Part shown: piece after piece, positions 39,601 to 47,240 of the stretch
Numbering within the stretch: position 1 is the first letter of the stretch
Layout: every line of letters starts with the position of its first letter
Source: Tildeniella nuda ZEHNDER 1965/U140
GTDB lineage: Bacteria > Cyanobacteriota > Cyanobacteriia > Leptolyngbyales > Leptolyngbyaceae
NCBI GenBank assembly: GCA_019358895.1
Contig: JAHHIG010000015.1
Coordinates: 62,001-126,000 of the forward strand
Length of the DNA stretch: 64,000 nucleotides
Reading direction: 5' to 3'
Program-made: the position numbers and the translations under genes
Notes under the pieces: model-generated
The model's input: the letters and a program-made list of their open reading frames with translations, nothing else
What the model was told of the DNA's origin: nothing
Database searches by the model: none

Positions 39601-39894
39601 TTGAAGGCGGCGATCGCTTCTTAGTAAGCCTCTTGCCATCAAGTCCGCGACTTTTTCTGATGTTTGAGACTGTTTGAGCCGTTGAGCCAGCGCCAGATTT
39701 GTCAACAGAAAACCAGCGCTGATGCTCGAAACGATCGCCCAACCGCCGACCTGAGTCAGCAAGCGTAGCCAGAAAACTTCTGTGTAACCGACTTCTGCAA
39801 ACCAAAAGCGCTCAGCGGCAAACTGGCAAATAACGCCAATCAACCCTACCAGTGCTAGCGAAAGTCCAATTAACCGTAATACGCGCCCATTCAT
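36688..39894 (-). CDS. UPF0182 family large membrane protein
   Basis: The 1068-residue protein matches the UPF0182/COG1615 family. The first 350 or so residues contain seven membrane helices (for example [21 protein letters not shown] and [20 protein letters not shown]), and a large extracytoplasmic domain follows with [52 protein letters not shown] and the [16 protein letters not shown] region. The function is unknown. Two low-complexity stretches interrupt it: a K/R/E/Q-rich one encoded by 38669-38795 in the loop before the eighth helix, and a short [10 protein letters not shown] near 38240-38282. Both look like repeat-DNA insertions that kept the frame. Confidence 0.9.
   Translation of the reverse strand: [1068 protein letters not shown]
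38669..38795. repeat. In-frame repeat insertion in the UPF0182 gene
   Basis: CCTTCTGCCCTCT and TGCCTTCTGCC units (the same family as 840-880 and 7018-7045) encode an A-E-G-R-R-Q-type low-complexity segment next to a membrane helix. Confidence 0.75.
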
Positions 39895-39915
39895 GACTGA
39901 ATGCTAACCGAAAGC

Positions 39916-39951
39916 GAGAAGCTTGTTGAAAGATCACTGCACAGCTTTAAC
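39916..39951 (+). repeat. Composite hairpin repeat element, partial copy F
   Basis: Only the left part is recognisable: GAGAAGCTTGTTGAAAGAT followed by CACTGCACAGCTTTAACG. It lies just upstream of the UPF0182 start codon. Confidence 0.5.
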
Positions 39952-39966
39952 GTCAATTCGACGAGG

Positions 39967-40250
39967 TCAAAAGATAGCAGGAGGCGGTGCTGGTAAGTCT
40001 TTGCACTCTAAGTCTAAGGAGGGCTTTTTCTCCTGATAAGTATACGCGATTAAACCTGCCAGCAAGTTGACTAAGCAATTGAACCAACTGCGTGTGCGAA
40101 GCGTGTGCGAAGCACTTAGGCGTGAGTGTTCAATCTGGCACAGGTTCTTGAGTTGGGCGTTCATCGATGCCATGAGTGCTCGCTTCCGCAACAAAATCTT
40201 GTCAATCAGCTTGACCAGGCGGCTTTTCATGTTCTTCTTGGACTTAGTGA
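39967..40250 (-). pseudogene. IS982-type transposase C-terminal fragment
   Basis: The minus-strand frame reads ITKSKKNMKSRLVKLIDKILLRKRALMASMNAQLKNLCQIEHSR, then FNCLVNLLAGLIAYTYQEKKPSL. This is the end of IS982-family transposases (the KILLRKR, QLKN-x-x-Q-I-E-H-S-R and N-L-L-A-G-L blocks). The N-terminal two thirds are missing, and a small duplication (GCGTGTGCGAA twice, 40089-40110) adds extra residues after HSR. It is therefore an inactive remnant. Confidence 0.75.
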
Positions 40251-40464
40251 TGCGTGACCAGGTTCGGAAACGCACGTCGCCAGTGCGGCAAGACGCACAA
40301 GGTATAAAACTCCTTAAACGTACGAAAGCCAGACCCGTGAAACGCCACAGCGTTGGCGCAGCCGCTTCTGTGGAGCCTCGTCATCACTTCGCTCAAGCTG
40401 AGGCGGGAATGGCTCCGGCGTTCACCAGCCATGGAGGGCAACTGGACTTGGTGTTGCCAACCGA

Positions 40465-40880
40465 TGGTGTTCTCAATGAGCGTGACAACATCATTGTTCT
40501 GGTAGATGAGGCTCACCGCACCCAGGAAGGTGATCTGGGCATGAAGATGCGAGCCGCGTTGCCCAATACGTTCCTGTTTGGCTTTACCGGAACACCCATC
40601 AACAAAGTCGATCGCAATACCTTCTATCTGAGTCGCTACGGCTTTGAGGAATCGATTGTGATGGAGCCGCACTGCCACTTCATTTTGAGCCACGCCTCGT
40701 GGAACTGCACATCGATAAGGCGGCGATCGACGACGGTTACGCAGAACTAACGGGTAGTCTCTCAGACCTTGATTGAGAGACTCTGGCAAAGACCGCGAAC
40801 TCATGCACCAGAATGTCTTGGTTGAAGCCATTCGAGATGATCTGGATGAAATTGTGCTCTGTTGGTTCTGAAGATGATGA
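40465..40880 (+). pseudogene. Remnant of type I restriction enzyme hsdR
   Basis: The plus strand encodes ERDNIIVLVDEAHRTQEGDLG, MKMRAALPNTFLFGFTGTPI, NKVDRNTF, the DEAH and TGTP helicase motifs of HsdR subunits. After about 40675 the frame shifts and continues as LHFEPRLVELHIDKAAIDDG, YAELTGSLSDLD, then a TGA stop and ETLAKTA in the same frame. The N-terminal nuclease domain and the C-terminus are absent, and no hsdM or hsdS is nearby. It abuts the IS982 fragment, which suggests loss by rearrangement. Confidence 0.8.
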
Positions 40881-40957
40881 GATTGACTAATGAACTTTGT
40901 TCAATTTTTTCAGCTCTTCCTTCAAAGAGTTGATTGGGCTTGAATCTAGACTGGTTT

Positions 40958-41788
40958 TCAAAGGTCGTCGCTCTGCTCCATTGGTTGTGTTGGGTGCTCG
41001 GATAGCAAAGAGCGTTGGGTGAAGATGAGATGCGATCGCCGTCCTGTGCTCCCAACGCAGCTCCAGGTTTCTTCTGGCGGCGCGTCTGCCGCTAGATCCG
41101 ACAATTGTACTATGCGAGGCTGAATGATCAAACTTACGCCGATCGCCCACGCGATGGATATCAACCAGCCAGCTAAGATGTCACTTGGAAAATGCACGCC
41201 TAAATATAAGCGCGTCCAGCCGATCGCCACGACGAAGGCACTACCCAGACTAGCAACCCACACTGACCAGCGGCTGCCCCACGTCAACAGCAGCAACGCC
41301 GCCACGAACGTCATGCTTGACATCGCATGACCACTGGGAAAGGCAAAATCAAGTTCTGGCGCAGCAGCATCCCATAGGCTAGGGCGAACGCGATGTAGCC
41401 AAAACTTGACCGTGCGGTTAATCACGATGCTGCCACCCAAGGTAAGCAGCCAGTAGGTGAGCGATCGCCAGCGTCGCAGAGATAGCAACACGAGTGAGAG
41501 CACAACCCCAGCCGGAAACACGCCGTGAAAGACCCCAAACTTTGTCAACGTCGAGGCGATGCGATCAAGCCTTGGCTGTGCCGTTGCATGAATCGCCAGC
41601 AGAATGGAAGTATCCCACGAGAAGCCGCTTGGCTTTCGCCACACAACCACTGCAAGTTGTTCAAAAACCAGCAACGGCAAACACACTCCGATCGCCAGTA
41701 GCAACAATAATTGCCATCGCGCTACCAGAATCTGCCGCAGAAATTGAAGGAACGATCGGGGTTGCTTCCAGCGATCTAAATCTAACAT
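40958..41788 (-). CDS. PAP2-superfamily membrane phosphatase
   Basis: The 276-residue protein has about six membrane helices and the three lipid-phosphatase motifs: KFWLHRVRPSLW, FPSGHAMSS and GWTRLYLGVHFPSDILAG, with the catalytic histidines in PSGH and the last motif. It could dephosphorylate undecaprenyl pyrophosphate or phosphatidic acid at the outer face. The last 45 or so residues (after WSCVGSTGRRSHL) are atypical and run into the hsdR debris, so the original end may have been replaced. Confidence 0.87.
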   Translation of the reverse strand: MLDLDRWKQPRSFLQFLRQILVARWQLLLLLAIGVCLPLLVFEQLAVVVWRKPSGFSWDTSILLAIHATAQPRLDRIASTLTKFGVFHGVFPAGVVLSLVLLSLRRWRSLTYWLLTLGGSIVINRTVKFWLHRVRPSLWDAAAPELDFAFPSGHAMSSMTFVAALLLLTWGSRWSVWVASLGSAFVVAIGWTRLYLGVHFPSDILAGWLISIAWAIGVSLIIQPRIVQLSDLAADAPPEETWSCVGSTGRRSHLIFTQRSLLSEHPTQPMEQSDDL

Positions 41789-41834
41789 CCAGTGAAGAGC
41801 CTTAAAATGACCGCTTTTATTGTAAGAAATTAAC

Positions 41835-42635
41835 TCATAACGGATGAGCCAATTTCCAACTGACGGCGACCAAAAGCAGATAAATGATAAACCGTAGCAG
41901 TCGCTGTGGCGCTAAGCTGCACAGCTTTGCCCCCACCAGCACCCCTGGCACAGAACCCAGCCAGATGGGTAAAACCAAACTCCAATCAACCGTTCCCAAT
42001 GTCAAATGCCCGATCGACGTAAACACTAGCAAAATGCCAGCTTGTGCCAAGTCAGTGCCGACCAATTTACGGGCATCCAGTTGAAAGAACGCAATCAGCA
42101 CCAGCGCAAACATGGAGCCAGACGACACGCTGGTTAAACCAACGATGCAGCCTAAAACGGCACCGATCGCGATCGTGAAACTGCGACCACGCAAAGTAGC
42201 TAAATCAAACTTCGGTAATGCTGGTAGTTGCCAATCTGGTGCAACAGTTAATAGCAGCAGTTGCACCAGCGCTATCAGGGTCACAATCAGGATAGCGCCG
42301 CCGATCAGCCGCACCAGTAAATCATCCAGATTTATCGCTGCCATCTGCCGCAGATGATGCAAAATGCCAACACCGACCAGCGAACCAGGCACGCTGCCTA
42401 ACGCCAACCATTGAACAACAGTGCGATCGACGGTTTGCTGTCGCCAGTGCTTGACTCCACCGACCACTTTCATCAATGTCGCTGCAACCACATCAGAGCT
42501 AATGGCAACCGAAGCAGGCACTTGAAAGACGAAAATCAGCATTGGCGTAATCAGAGAAGCGCCCCCAATCCCAGTTAGACCCACAACAATGCCCACGCCA
42601 AAACTCAGGCAAGAAAGGAGTAAGGTGTCCATCAT
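41835..42635 (-). CDS. TauE/SafE family sulfite/organosulfonate transporter
   Basis: The 266-residue protein has about eight membrane helices. The internal repeat of the family is visible: GVGIVVGLTGIGGASLITPMLIF in the first half and GAVLGCIVGLTSVSSGSMFALVLIAFF in the second. TauE/SafE proteins export or import sulfite, sulfoacetate or related anions. The start overlaps the stop of the upstream membrane-protein gene by four bases, so both belong to one operon. The promoter of that operon carries the TACGGTA-N12-TACCGTA palindrome. This and the nearby sbpA and sulfatase support a role in sulfur handling. Confidence 0.9.
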   Translation of the reverse strand: MMDTLLLSCLSFGVGIVVGLTGIGGASLITPMLIFVFQVPASVAISSDVVAATLMKVVGGVKHWRQQTVDRTVVQWLALGSVPGSLVGVGILHHLRQMAAINLDDLLVRLIGGAILIVTLIALVQLLLLTVAPDWQLPALPKFDLATLRGRSFTIAIGAVLGCIVGLTSVSSGSMFALVLIAFFQLDARKLVGTDLAQAGILLVFTSIGHLTLGTVDWSLVLPIWLGSVPGVLVGAKLCSLAPQRLLRFIIYLLLVAVSWKLAHPL

Positions 42636-43159
42636 GAGGGTACGATCGCCGCCTTAAGCCAAACAGTACCTAAAGGAGCGATCCCTTCCTTGGCAAACAG
42701 AGTGGGCAGTGACAGAATCTGAAAATGGATAAGCAGTAAAATTCCTACTGTAAAGATGGAAGAAGAAACGACCCCGAACAACAATTCTTGCTTTAAGTGG
42801 CGTTCGTGAGTGGGAGCTTGAAAGACGGCGATCGCACCGACTTGCATCAAAAGAATACCCAGCAGATTGGAGAGCCAGTAGCCGATAATGGTTCCAGGTA
42901 AGAACCAATCTGCCGCCATCCAGTGGCAGAGATAGCCAAAGCCATAGGCAACAGGTAGATTAATAATCAAGTCATTCCACCAGCACAAGGGTGAGAGCAG
43001 CCAGCCGATCGCAAAGAGTAAGCCGCCCCCCATCTTCTTCCAGGAAGGACGGTTCCAGAAAAGGTTACTCATTCTGCGAAACAAGGAGTTCAACCCACGA
43101 TCGCGTTCCACTAGCGGGGCTGAGGTTGGCTCCTCCTTTCTTTCCACAAGCTCATTCAT
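42632..43159 (-). CDS. Membrane protein of unknown function, coupled to the TauE-like gene
   Basis: The 175-residue protein has a soluble N-terminus and about four hydrophobic segments (KKMGGGLLFAIGWLLSPLCWW, VAYGFGYLCHWM, TIIGYWLSNLLGILLMQVGAIAVF, FGVVSSSIFTVGILLLIHF). I do not recognise a named family. The 4-bp overlap with the TauE/SafE gene argues for a joint role. The start at 43159 lies 7 bases from the near arm of the conserved inverted repeat at 43166-43191. Confidence 0.7.
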   Translation of the reverse strand: MNELVERKEEPTSAPLVERDRGLNSLFRRMSNLFWNRPSWKKMGGGLLFAIGWLLSPLCWWNDLIINLPVAYGFGYLCHWMAADWFLPGTIIGYWLSNLLGILLMQVGAIAVFQAPTHERHLKQELLFGVVSSSIFTVGILLLIHFQILSLPTLFAKEGIAPLGTVWLKAAIVPS

Positions 43160-43165
43160 ATTAAG

Positions 43166-43191
43166 TACGGTATCTTAATGGGTTTACCGTA
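43166..43191. promoter_or_regulatory. Candidate sulfur operator O1: TACGGTA-N12-TACCGTA
   Basis: Perfect 7-bp arms at 43166-43172 and 43185-43191 with a 12-base spacer, immediately upstream of the membrane-protein/TauE operon. The same arrangement occurs at 47055-47080, 49318-49343 and, with one changed base, 49516-49541. Confidence 0.75.
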
Positions 43192-43296
43192 TTTTATTAT
43201 GTCACGGCTTGAACACTTAAAGTTTGATGCCCTACTGTATCCTCACAAAACCACTCCAAAGATAGAGATTGGTGGCATCAATGCCGTTGCGCTGGA

Positions 43297-43764
43297 CTAA
43301 ATGTAATACATGGGCGCTTTCTGCTGGTGCGCTTCCAGTTGTTGGCACAAATCTTGCAGGGTGCAGTTTTGCAAGAAAGCCTGTGAAAGCACATTCGCTT
43401 GCTGCCAGGTTTTGTGCAATACCTCGCGTTCTGGCGTGATCAGTAGCGTGTGTTCACGGGGTTTGCGCGTGCCATCCATCAGAGCGATCACCTCTAGCAA
43501 ACTAATCTGCCAGGGTTCGCGGGTCAACGCATAACCGCCACGCGCGCCTCGCTGACTGTGAACAATGCCGCCGCGCCGCAGGATGGTCAAAATTTGTTCC
43601 AGGTAGCGCTCTGGAATGCCATGTCTGGCAGTAATGCTGCTGATCGTCAAAGGGGACTGCTGATCAGGATGGTTAGCCAGTGCCAAGAGTGCTAGTAACG
43701 CATATTCCACCTTAGATGATAGGTCTAAAGGCTCGTAATTTAGGCTGTTTGGTGGGCTATTCAA
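43297..43764 (-). CDS. Rrf2-family transcriptional regulator
   Basis: The 155-residue protein has the winged-helix pattern of Rrf2 proteins: DLSSKVEYALLALLALANH, ISSITARHGIPERYLEQILTILRRGGIVHSQRGARGGYALTREPWQISLLEVIALMDG. Only one cysteine remains in the C-terminal region (NCTLQDLC provides two), so an iron-sulfur type sensor with three Cys is not obvious. This favours the CymR/cysteine-metabolism branch. It sits between the TauE operon and a Crp-type regulator and is a candidate for binding the TACGGTA operators. Confidence 0.9.
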   Translation of the reverse strand: MNSPPNSLNYEPLDLSSKVEYALLALLALANHPDQQSPLTISSITARHGIPERYLEQILTILRRGGIVHSQRGARGGYALTREPWQISLLEVIALMDGTRKPREHTLLITPEREVLHKTWQQANVLSQAFLQNCTLQDLCQQLEAHQQKAPMYYI

Positions 43765-43884
43765 GGCGTTCTTGAAGACTAGAGGTAAATCTATCGACGT
43801 TACTCAACGGGTTGCCCAAGCAATTTAGGTTACTTAGGGCATAAATCCTTATTCGTTCGCTTAGAGATTGACAGTGCATCAAAT

Positions 43885-43910
43885 TACGATTAGTCTATCG
43901 GGATAAAGTA
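43885..43910. promoter_or_regulatory. Weak operator-like site upstream of the Crp-type gene
   Basis: TACGATT-N12-TAAAGTA keeps the TA-C...G-TA ends and the 12-base spacer of the conserved palindrome but has several arm mismatches. It ends 12 bases before the regulator start codon. If real, it would imply autoregulation. Confidence 0.25.
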
Positions 43911-43922
43911 CTTTCTGCAAGC

Positions 43923-44501
43923 ATGGTTACCTCTCTTTACCCGAAACAGCTTGTTGGGCAAACCACTCCCCGCCAGTTTCCGCCTCGATCGTTTGTGCCC
44001 CTTACTTATAACTGTGCTTGGAGAATCGAAGCTGGCGCAATGCGATCAGTGACGTGGTTAAAAGATGGCACAGTTGTAGCCCTCGGTTTTTGGGGTACTG
44101 GCGATATCATTGATCGAACTCTAGCCTCTGAGTCAGTGCAAATTGAATGCCTGACCAAGGTTGAGGCAACCTTGTTGATGGAATGGCAGCAAGAACCAGA
44201 AGCATTGCTCTCTTACAGTCGCCAACTTGAAGAACTAGCCGTCATCCGCAGCCACAGAAAAGTTGATGCCATGCTGCTACAGTTGCTGAGTTGGTTAGCC
44301 AACAAATTTGGGCGTGAGGTAGGAGCAGGGCGCTTAATCGACTTCCGTCTGACGCATCAAGATATTGCCGAGCTTCTCGGTACAACTCGCGTGACGATTA
44401 CCCGCACACTCAACCAGTTTGAACAGCAAGGCTTGATCGATCGCCGTCCTGTAGGACGCATCGTGTTAAAAGAAACGGAAGTCTGGCACTACGAAATTTA
44501 A
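43923..44501 (+). CDS. Crp/Fnr-family transcriptional regulator
   Basis: The 192-residue protein has an N-terminal cupin-like sensor domain (WRIEAGAMRSVTWLKDGTVVALGFWGTGDII), a dimerisation helix and a C-terminal winged helix: RLTHQDIAELLGTTRVTITRTLNQFEQQGLI. It is shorter than Crp and similar in size to the sulfur regulator CysR of Synechococcus. It lacks the residues for binding cAMP that I can recognise. Placed between the Rrf2 gene and sulfur-acquisition genes, a role in sulfur control is likely but inferred. Confidence 0.88.
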   Translation: MVTSLYPKQLVGQTTPRQFPPRSFVPLTYNCAWRIEAGAMRSVTWLKDGTVVALGFWGTGDIIDRTLASESVQIECLTKVEATLLMEWQQEPEALLSYSRQLEELAVIRSHRKVDAMLLQLLSWLANKFGREVGAGRLIDFRLTHQDIAELLGTTRVTITRTLNQFEQQGLIDRRPVGRIVLKETEVWHYEI

Positions 44502-44593
44502 ATATCAATCTGCAATTAAGATGCACCTGCAAAAGGACGCTGCGCTCAATGGCACGAGCGATCGGTGCGATCGACAATCCCGCTAAAGAAACT

Positions 44594-45772
44594 TCAACGC
44601 GGAGCATCTTTCCATGTCACGACTAATGTGCCGGACTTGTCCTTGGTTGGAACCAGGTTGAGATAGAGCGTCACGGTCGGTTTTTTCACCTGATAGACGT
44701 TGCCACCGCCGTACTGCTGTTGGCGATCGGTCACCTCATAACCGCTGTTTTGTAGGTTCGTTTGAAAGAAGGCATTCATCATGTCTGCTGCCACTTGATC
44801 GGGGACTAAGCTGATGTTGCGAATGCCCGATCGCGGCACCTGTGCCCCAGCTCCAAGCCCTTTTTCAGTCGATCGGGTATAAAACAAATCCGGTTGCGCG
44901 AAGAGGGAAGGCTCGGCTGTCTTTGCGTCCAAATTGCTGAGAATGTCTGAAACTTCGGGGGGCACTTCTACCGCTTTTTTCAGGTCTTCGAGCGATCGTG
45001 GTGCATCCGATAAAACATAGACGGTTCCCTTTTCACTGGTGATCACGCTCAGAAATTGAGTTTGCCCACCACGGGAAACCTGGTAGATCTCTCTGCCTGC
45101 CTCCTTTAACGTTGGCTTCAGGTCATACTTCTTTGCGGGTAACTCCCTGGCGAAAAAGGCTGTCACCTGGCTCAAAGCATCATCTACTTGCAAACAAGAT
45201 GGCAAGCCAAAACAGCCTGGTTGCGAGTTGGGATATAAGGGGAAATCTGCCCAAGAGTTGGCGTTTGGCGAACCAGGAGCGGGTTGAGATGGGGGAGGCG
45301 CAACTGCTCGTTTCAATGGAGGAGTTGTCGGACGATCGCTGACCACTCTTGGCGTAACCCTCGGTTTAGGTAGTGTCTTCACAGGTGCAACTTTGGTCAG
45401 CGTGGGTAGCTGCGTAATGCGTACCTGTTTCTCTTGAGGTTTGGGTGGCTTAGTGGATTCGTGTCCCATGGGCAAGAACAGGAGTAAGCCATGTAGCCCC
45501 AGAGATACCAGAGTGCTTACATTCAACCACCAAGGAATGCGAGATTTCGCTGCCTGATCGGGCAAACTGATGATGTTATGCGCATGCGATCGCTCCACTC
45601 CAGAGGAACGAGGAGAGCGATTGGTTTCGTCTGATTGTTCCTCAGCAACCTCTGTTAAATGGGATTCTGGCTGATTTAGCGTCTCTTCTGGTAACAATGG
45701 AGTGCCGTCTAGAGAGGGTTGAGCAGAAGGACGAACCGTCCTCAAGCGTTGTATGGAGGCTTCAGACATCAT
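44594..45772 (-). CDS. TonB-like single-span protein with proline-rich region
   Basis: The product is about 392 residues from the ATG at 45772. A cytoplasmic N-terminus (about 90 residues) leads to one membrane helix (LNVSTLVSLGLHGLLLFLPMG), then a Pro/Lys/Thr-rich stretch (TPPLKRAVAPPPSQPAPGSP) and a folded periplasmic domain with a duplicated alpha/beta unit (VDDALSQVTAFFARELPAKKYDLKP and VAADMMNAFFQTNLQNSGYEVTD). The layout resembles TonB, but the typical TonB C-terminal YP motif is missing. It lies downstream of sbpA on the same strand, so it may be co-expressed. The function is unknown. Confidence 0.7.
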   Translation of the reverse strand: MMSEASIQRLRTVRPSAQPSLDGTPLLPEETLNQPESHLTEVAEEQSDETNRSPRSSGVERSHAHNIISLPDQAAKSRIPWWLNVSTLVSLGLHGLLLFLPMGHESTKPPKPQEKQVRITQLPTLTKVAPVKTLPKPRVTPRVVSDRPTTPPLKRAVAPPPSQPAPGSPNANSWADFPLYPNSQPGCFGLPSCLQVDDALSQVTAFFARELPAKKYDLKPTLKEAGREIYQVSRGGQTQFLSVITSEKGTVYVLSDAPRSLEDLKKAVEVPPEVSDILSNLDAKTAEPSLFAQPDLFYTRSTEKGLGAGAQVPRSGIRNISLVPDQVAADMMNAFFQTNLQNSGYEVTDRQQQYGGGNVYQVKKPTVTLYLNLVPTKDKSGTLVVTWKDAPR

Positions 45773-45864
45773 TACCAATCATTCAGCATTGAACAGAGTA
45801 GCTTTGGATGGAGCAACCATAGGTGGTAGAGTGCCACGATCGCAGGCAGCGTGAAGAACATTGC

Positions 45865-47028
45865 CTACCGTTGAGCCGTGTAAATCTGGTCAAACACGGT
45901 GCCATCGTCAAAGAATTTCTTCTGAATCGTATCCCAACCGCCAAAGTCCTTTGCCGTGTAGAGTTTCGTCACTTTGGGAAACTTCTTGTCAAACTCCTTT
46001 GCCACAGCCGTATTCACGGGGCGAAACCCCACTTTGGCAAACTCCCGTTGCGCTTCAGGAGTAAAGAGAAACTGCACAAAGGCTTCGGAGACGGCACGAG
46101 TGCCGTGTTTATCGACATTTTTATCGACCACGGCGATCGGGTTATCAATGGAAATATTGGTTTGGGGCACCACCGTGAAGAAGCCACTCTCTCCCTTCTG
46201 AGACGCTAGGATCATTTCATTTTCATAGTTCAGCAACACATCCCCCTGTCCTTGCTTGAAGAAGGCATCGGTGGCTTCCCGCGCATCTTTGGGTAGTACT
46301 GGCGCGTTGCGGTAAACCTGAGTGACGTACTCGCGTGCCTTGTCTTCAGCCGTGCCAATTTGACCGACCGAACCCCACAGTCCTAAAAAGTTCCAACGCG
46401 CTCCCCCAGACGTTTTTGGGTTTGCCGTAATCACCGTAATTCCTGGCTTGACCAAATCTGCCCACGTCCGAATGCCTTTGGGATTGCCAGGACGAGTGAC
46501 AAAGGTAATCACCGATCGCGACACAATGCCATCATTTGGCACGTCCTTCTCCCAGCCGGGATTAATCAGCCCTGCTTTCTGGACGCGGTAGGTGTCGAGA
46601 GCCAGTGCTAGCGACACCACATCGGCTTCCAGTCCGTCAACCACGGCTCGCGCTTGAGTACCAGAGCCAGCGTAGCTGCGATTGAACTTTACCGCTTGAC
46701 CACCCTGCTCGCGTTTCCACTTTTCTTGAAACAGCGGGATGATCTTGTCGTGTGCTTCCTTCGTCACAGCAAAGGAAACCAGCGTGAGTTCAACCGTTTT
46801 GGGCTGCTGGCTCACCCGCTGTCCCTGAGCGATCGAGGGCGCTGATGGAGCCGTTGGACTGGCAGCAATGACCGGAAAAGATACAGCAAGCCCGAATCCA
46901 GCCGCGACTAGCAAAGCAGAGCCTTTCTTGTATGACTGCATTGAGTGTAGCGATCGCGCCAACTGAGTGAGAAGCGATGGCACCGTCACTTGGATTTGCT
47001 TTTTCTCTAACTGGTAGGCGTTTCGCAT
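45865..47028 (-). CDS. sbpA: Sulfate ABC transporter substrate-binding protein
   Basis: The periplasmic sulfate/thiosulfate-binding protein is 387 residues. Family motifs: SYAGSGTQARAVVDGLEADVVSLALALD, the RNAPVLPKDAREATDAFFKQGQGDVLLNYENE block and LFTPEAQREFAKVGFRPV. AAGGA seven bases before the ATG supports the start at 47028. This gives a long cytoplasmic lead before the signal peptide (KKGSALLVAAGFGLAVSFPVIAAS); M30 is an alternative. No cysT, cysW or cysA permease genes are adjacent, so it must use a transporter encoded elsewhere. Operator O2 lies 27 bases upstream of the start. Confidence 0.95.
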   Translation of the reverse strand: MRNAYQLEKKQIQVTVPSLLTQLARSLHSMQSYKKGSALLVAAGFGLAVSFPVIAASPTAPSAPSIAQGQRVSQQPKTVELTLVSFAVTKEAHDKIIPLFQEKWKREQGGQAVKFNRSYAGSGTQARAVVDGLEADVVSLALALDTYRVQKAGLINPGWEKDVPNDGIVSRSVITFVTRPGNPKGIRTWADLVKPGITVITANPKTSGGARWNFLGLWGSVGQIGTAEDKAREYVTQVYRNAPVLPKDAREATDAFFKQGQGDVLLNYENEMILASQKGESGFFTVVPQTNISIDNPIAVVDKNVDKHGTRAVSEAFVQFLFTPEAQREFAKVGFRPVNTAVAKEFDKKFPKVTKLYTAKDFGGWDTIQKKFFDDGTVFDQIYTAQR

Positions 47029-47054
47029 GAGAAGTCCTTTTAATGAAGTTTATC

Positions 47055-47080
47055 TACGGCAAGCTTGTAGAGATACCGTA
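47055..47080. promoter_or_regulatory. Candidate sulfur operator O2: TACGGCA-N12-TACCGTA
   Basis: Arms at 47055-47061 and 47074-47080, 12-base spacer, one arm mismatch. It lies between the divergent sbpA and PhnD-like genes and could control both. Confidence 0.7.
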
Positions 47081-47240
47081 TTTTTTCTAAGTAAAAGAAT
47101 GTCACAGCTCCAACGCAAAATCAAGCGGCTTGACTACAAATCTACAAAATGTTGATCAAGTTAGTGGTGTATGAGCTTTTCTCCTTTGCATTGCTCTGTC
47201 AAACTGCCTGTAATATTCAATAACCTGCGATCGAGCGATC

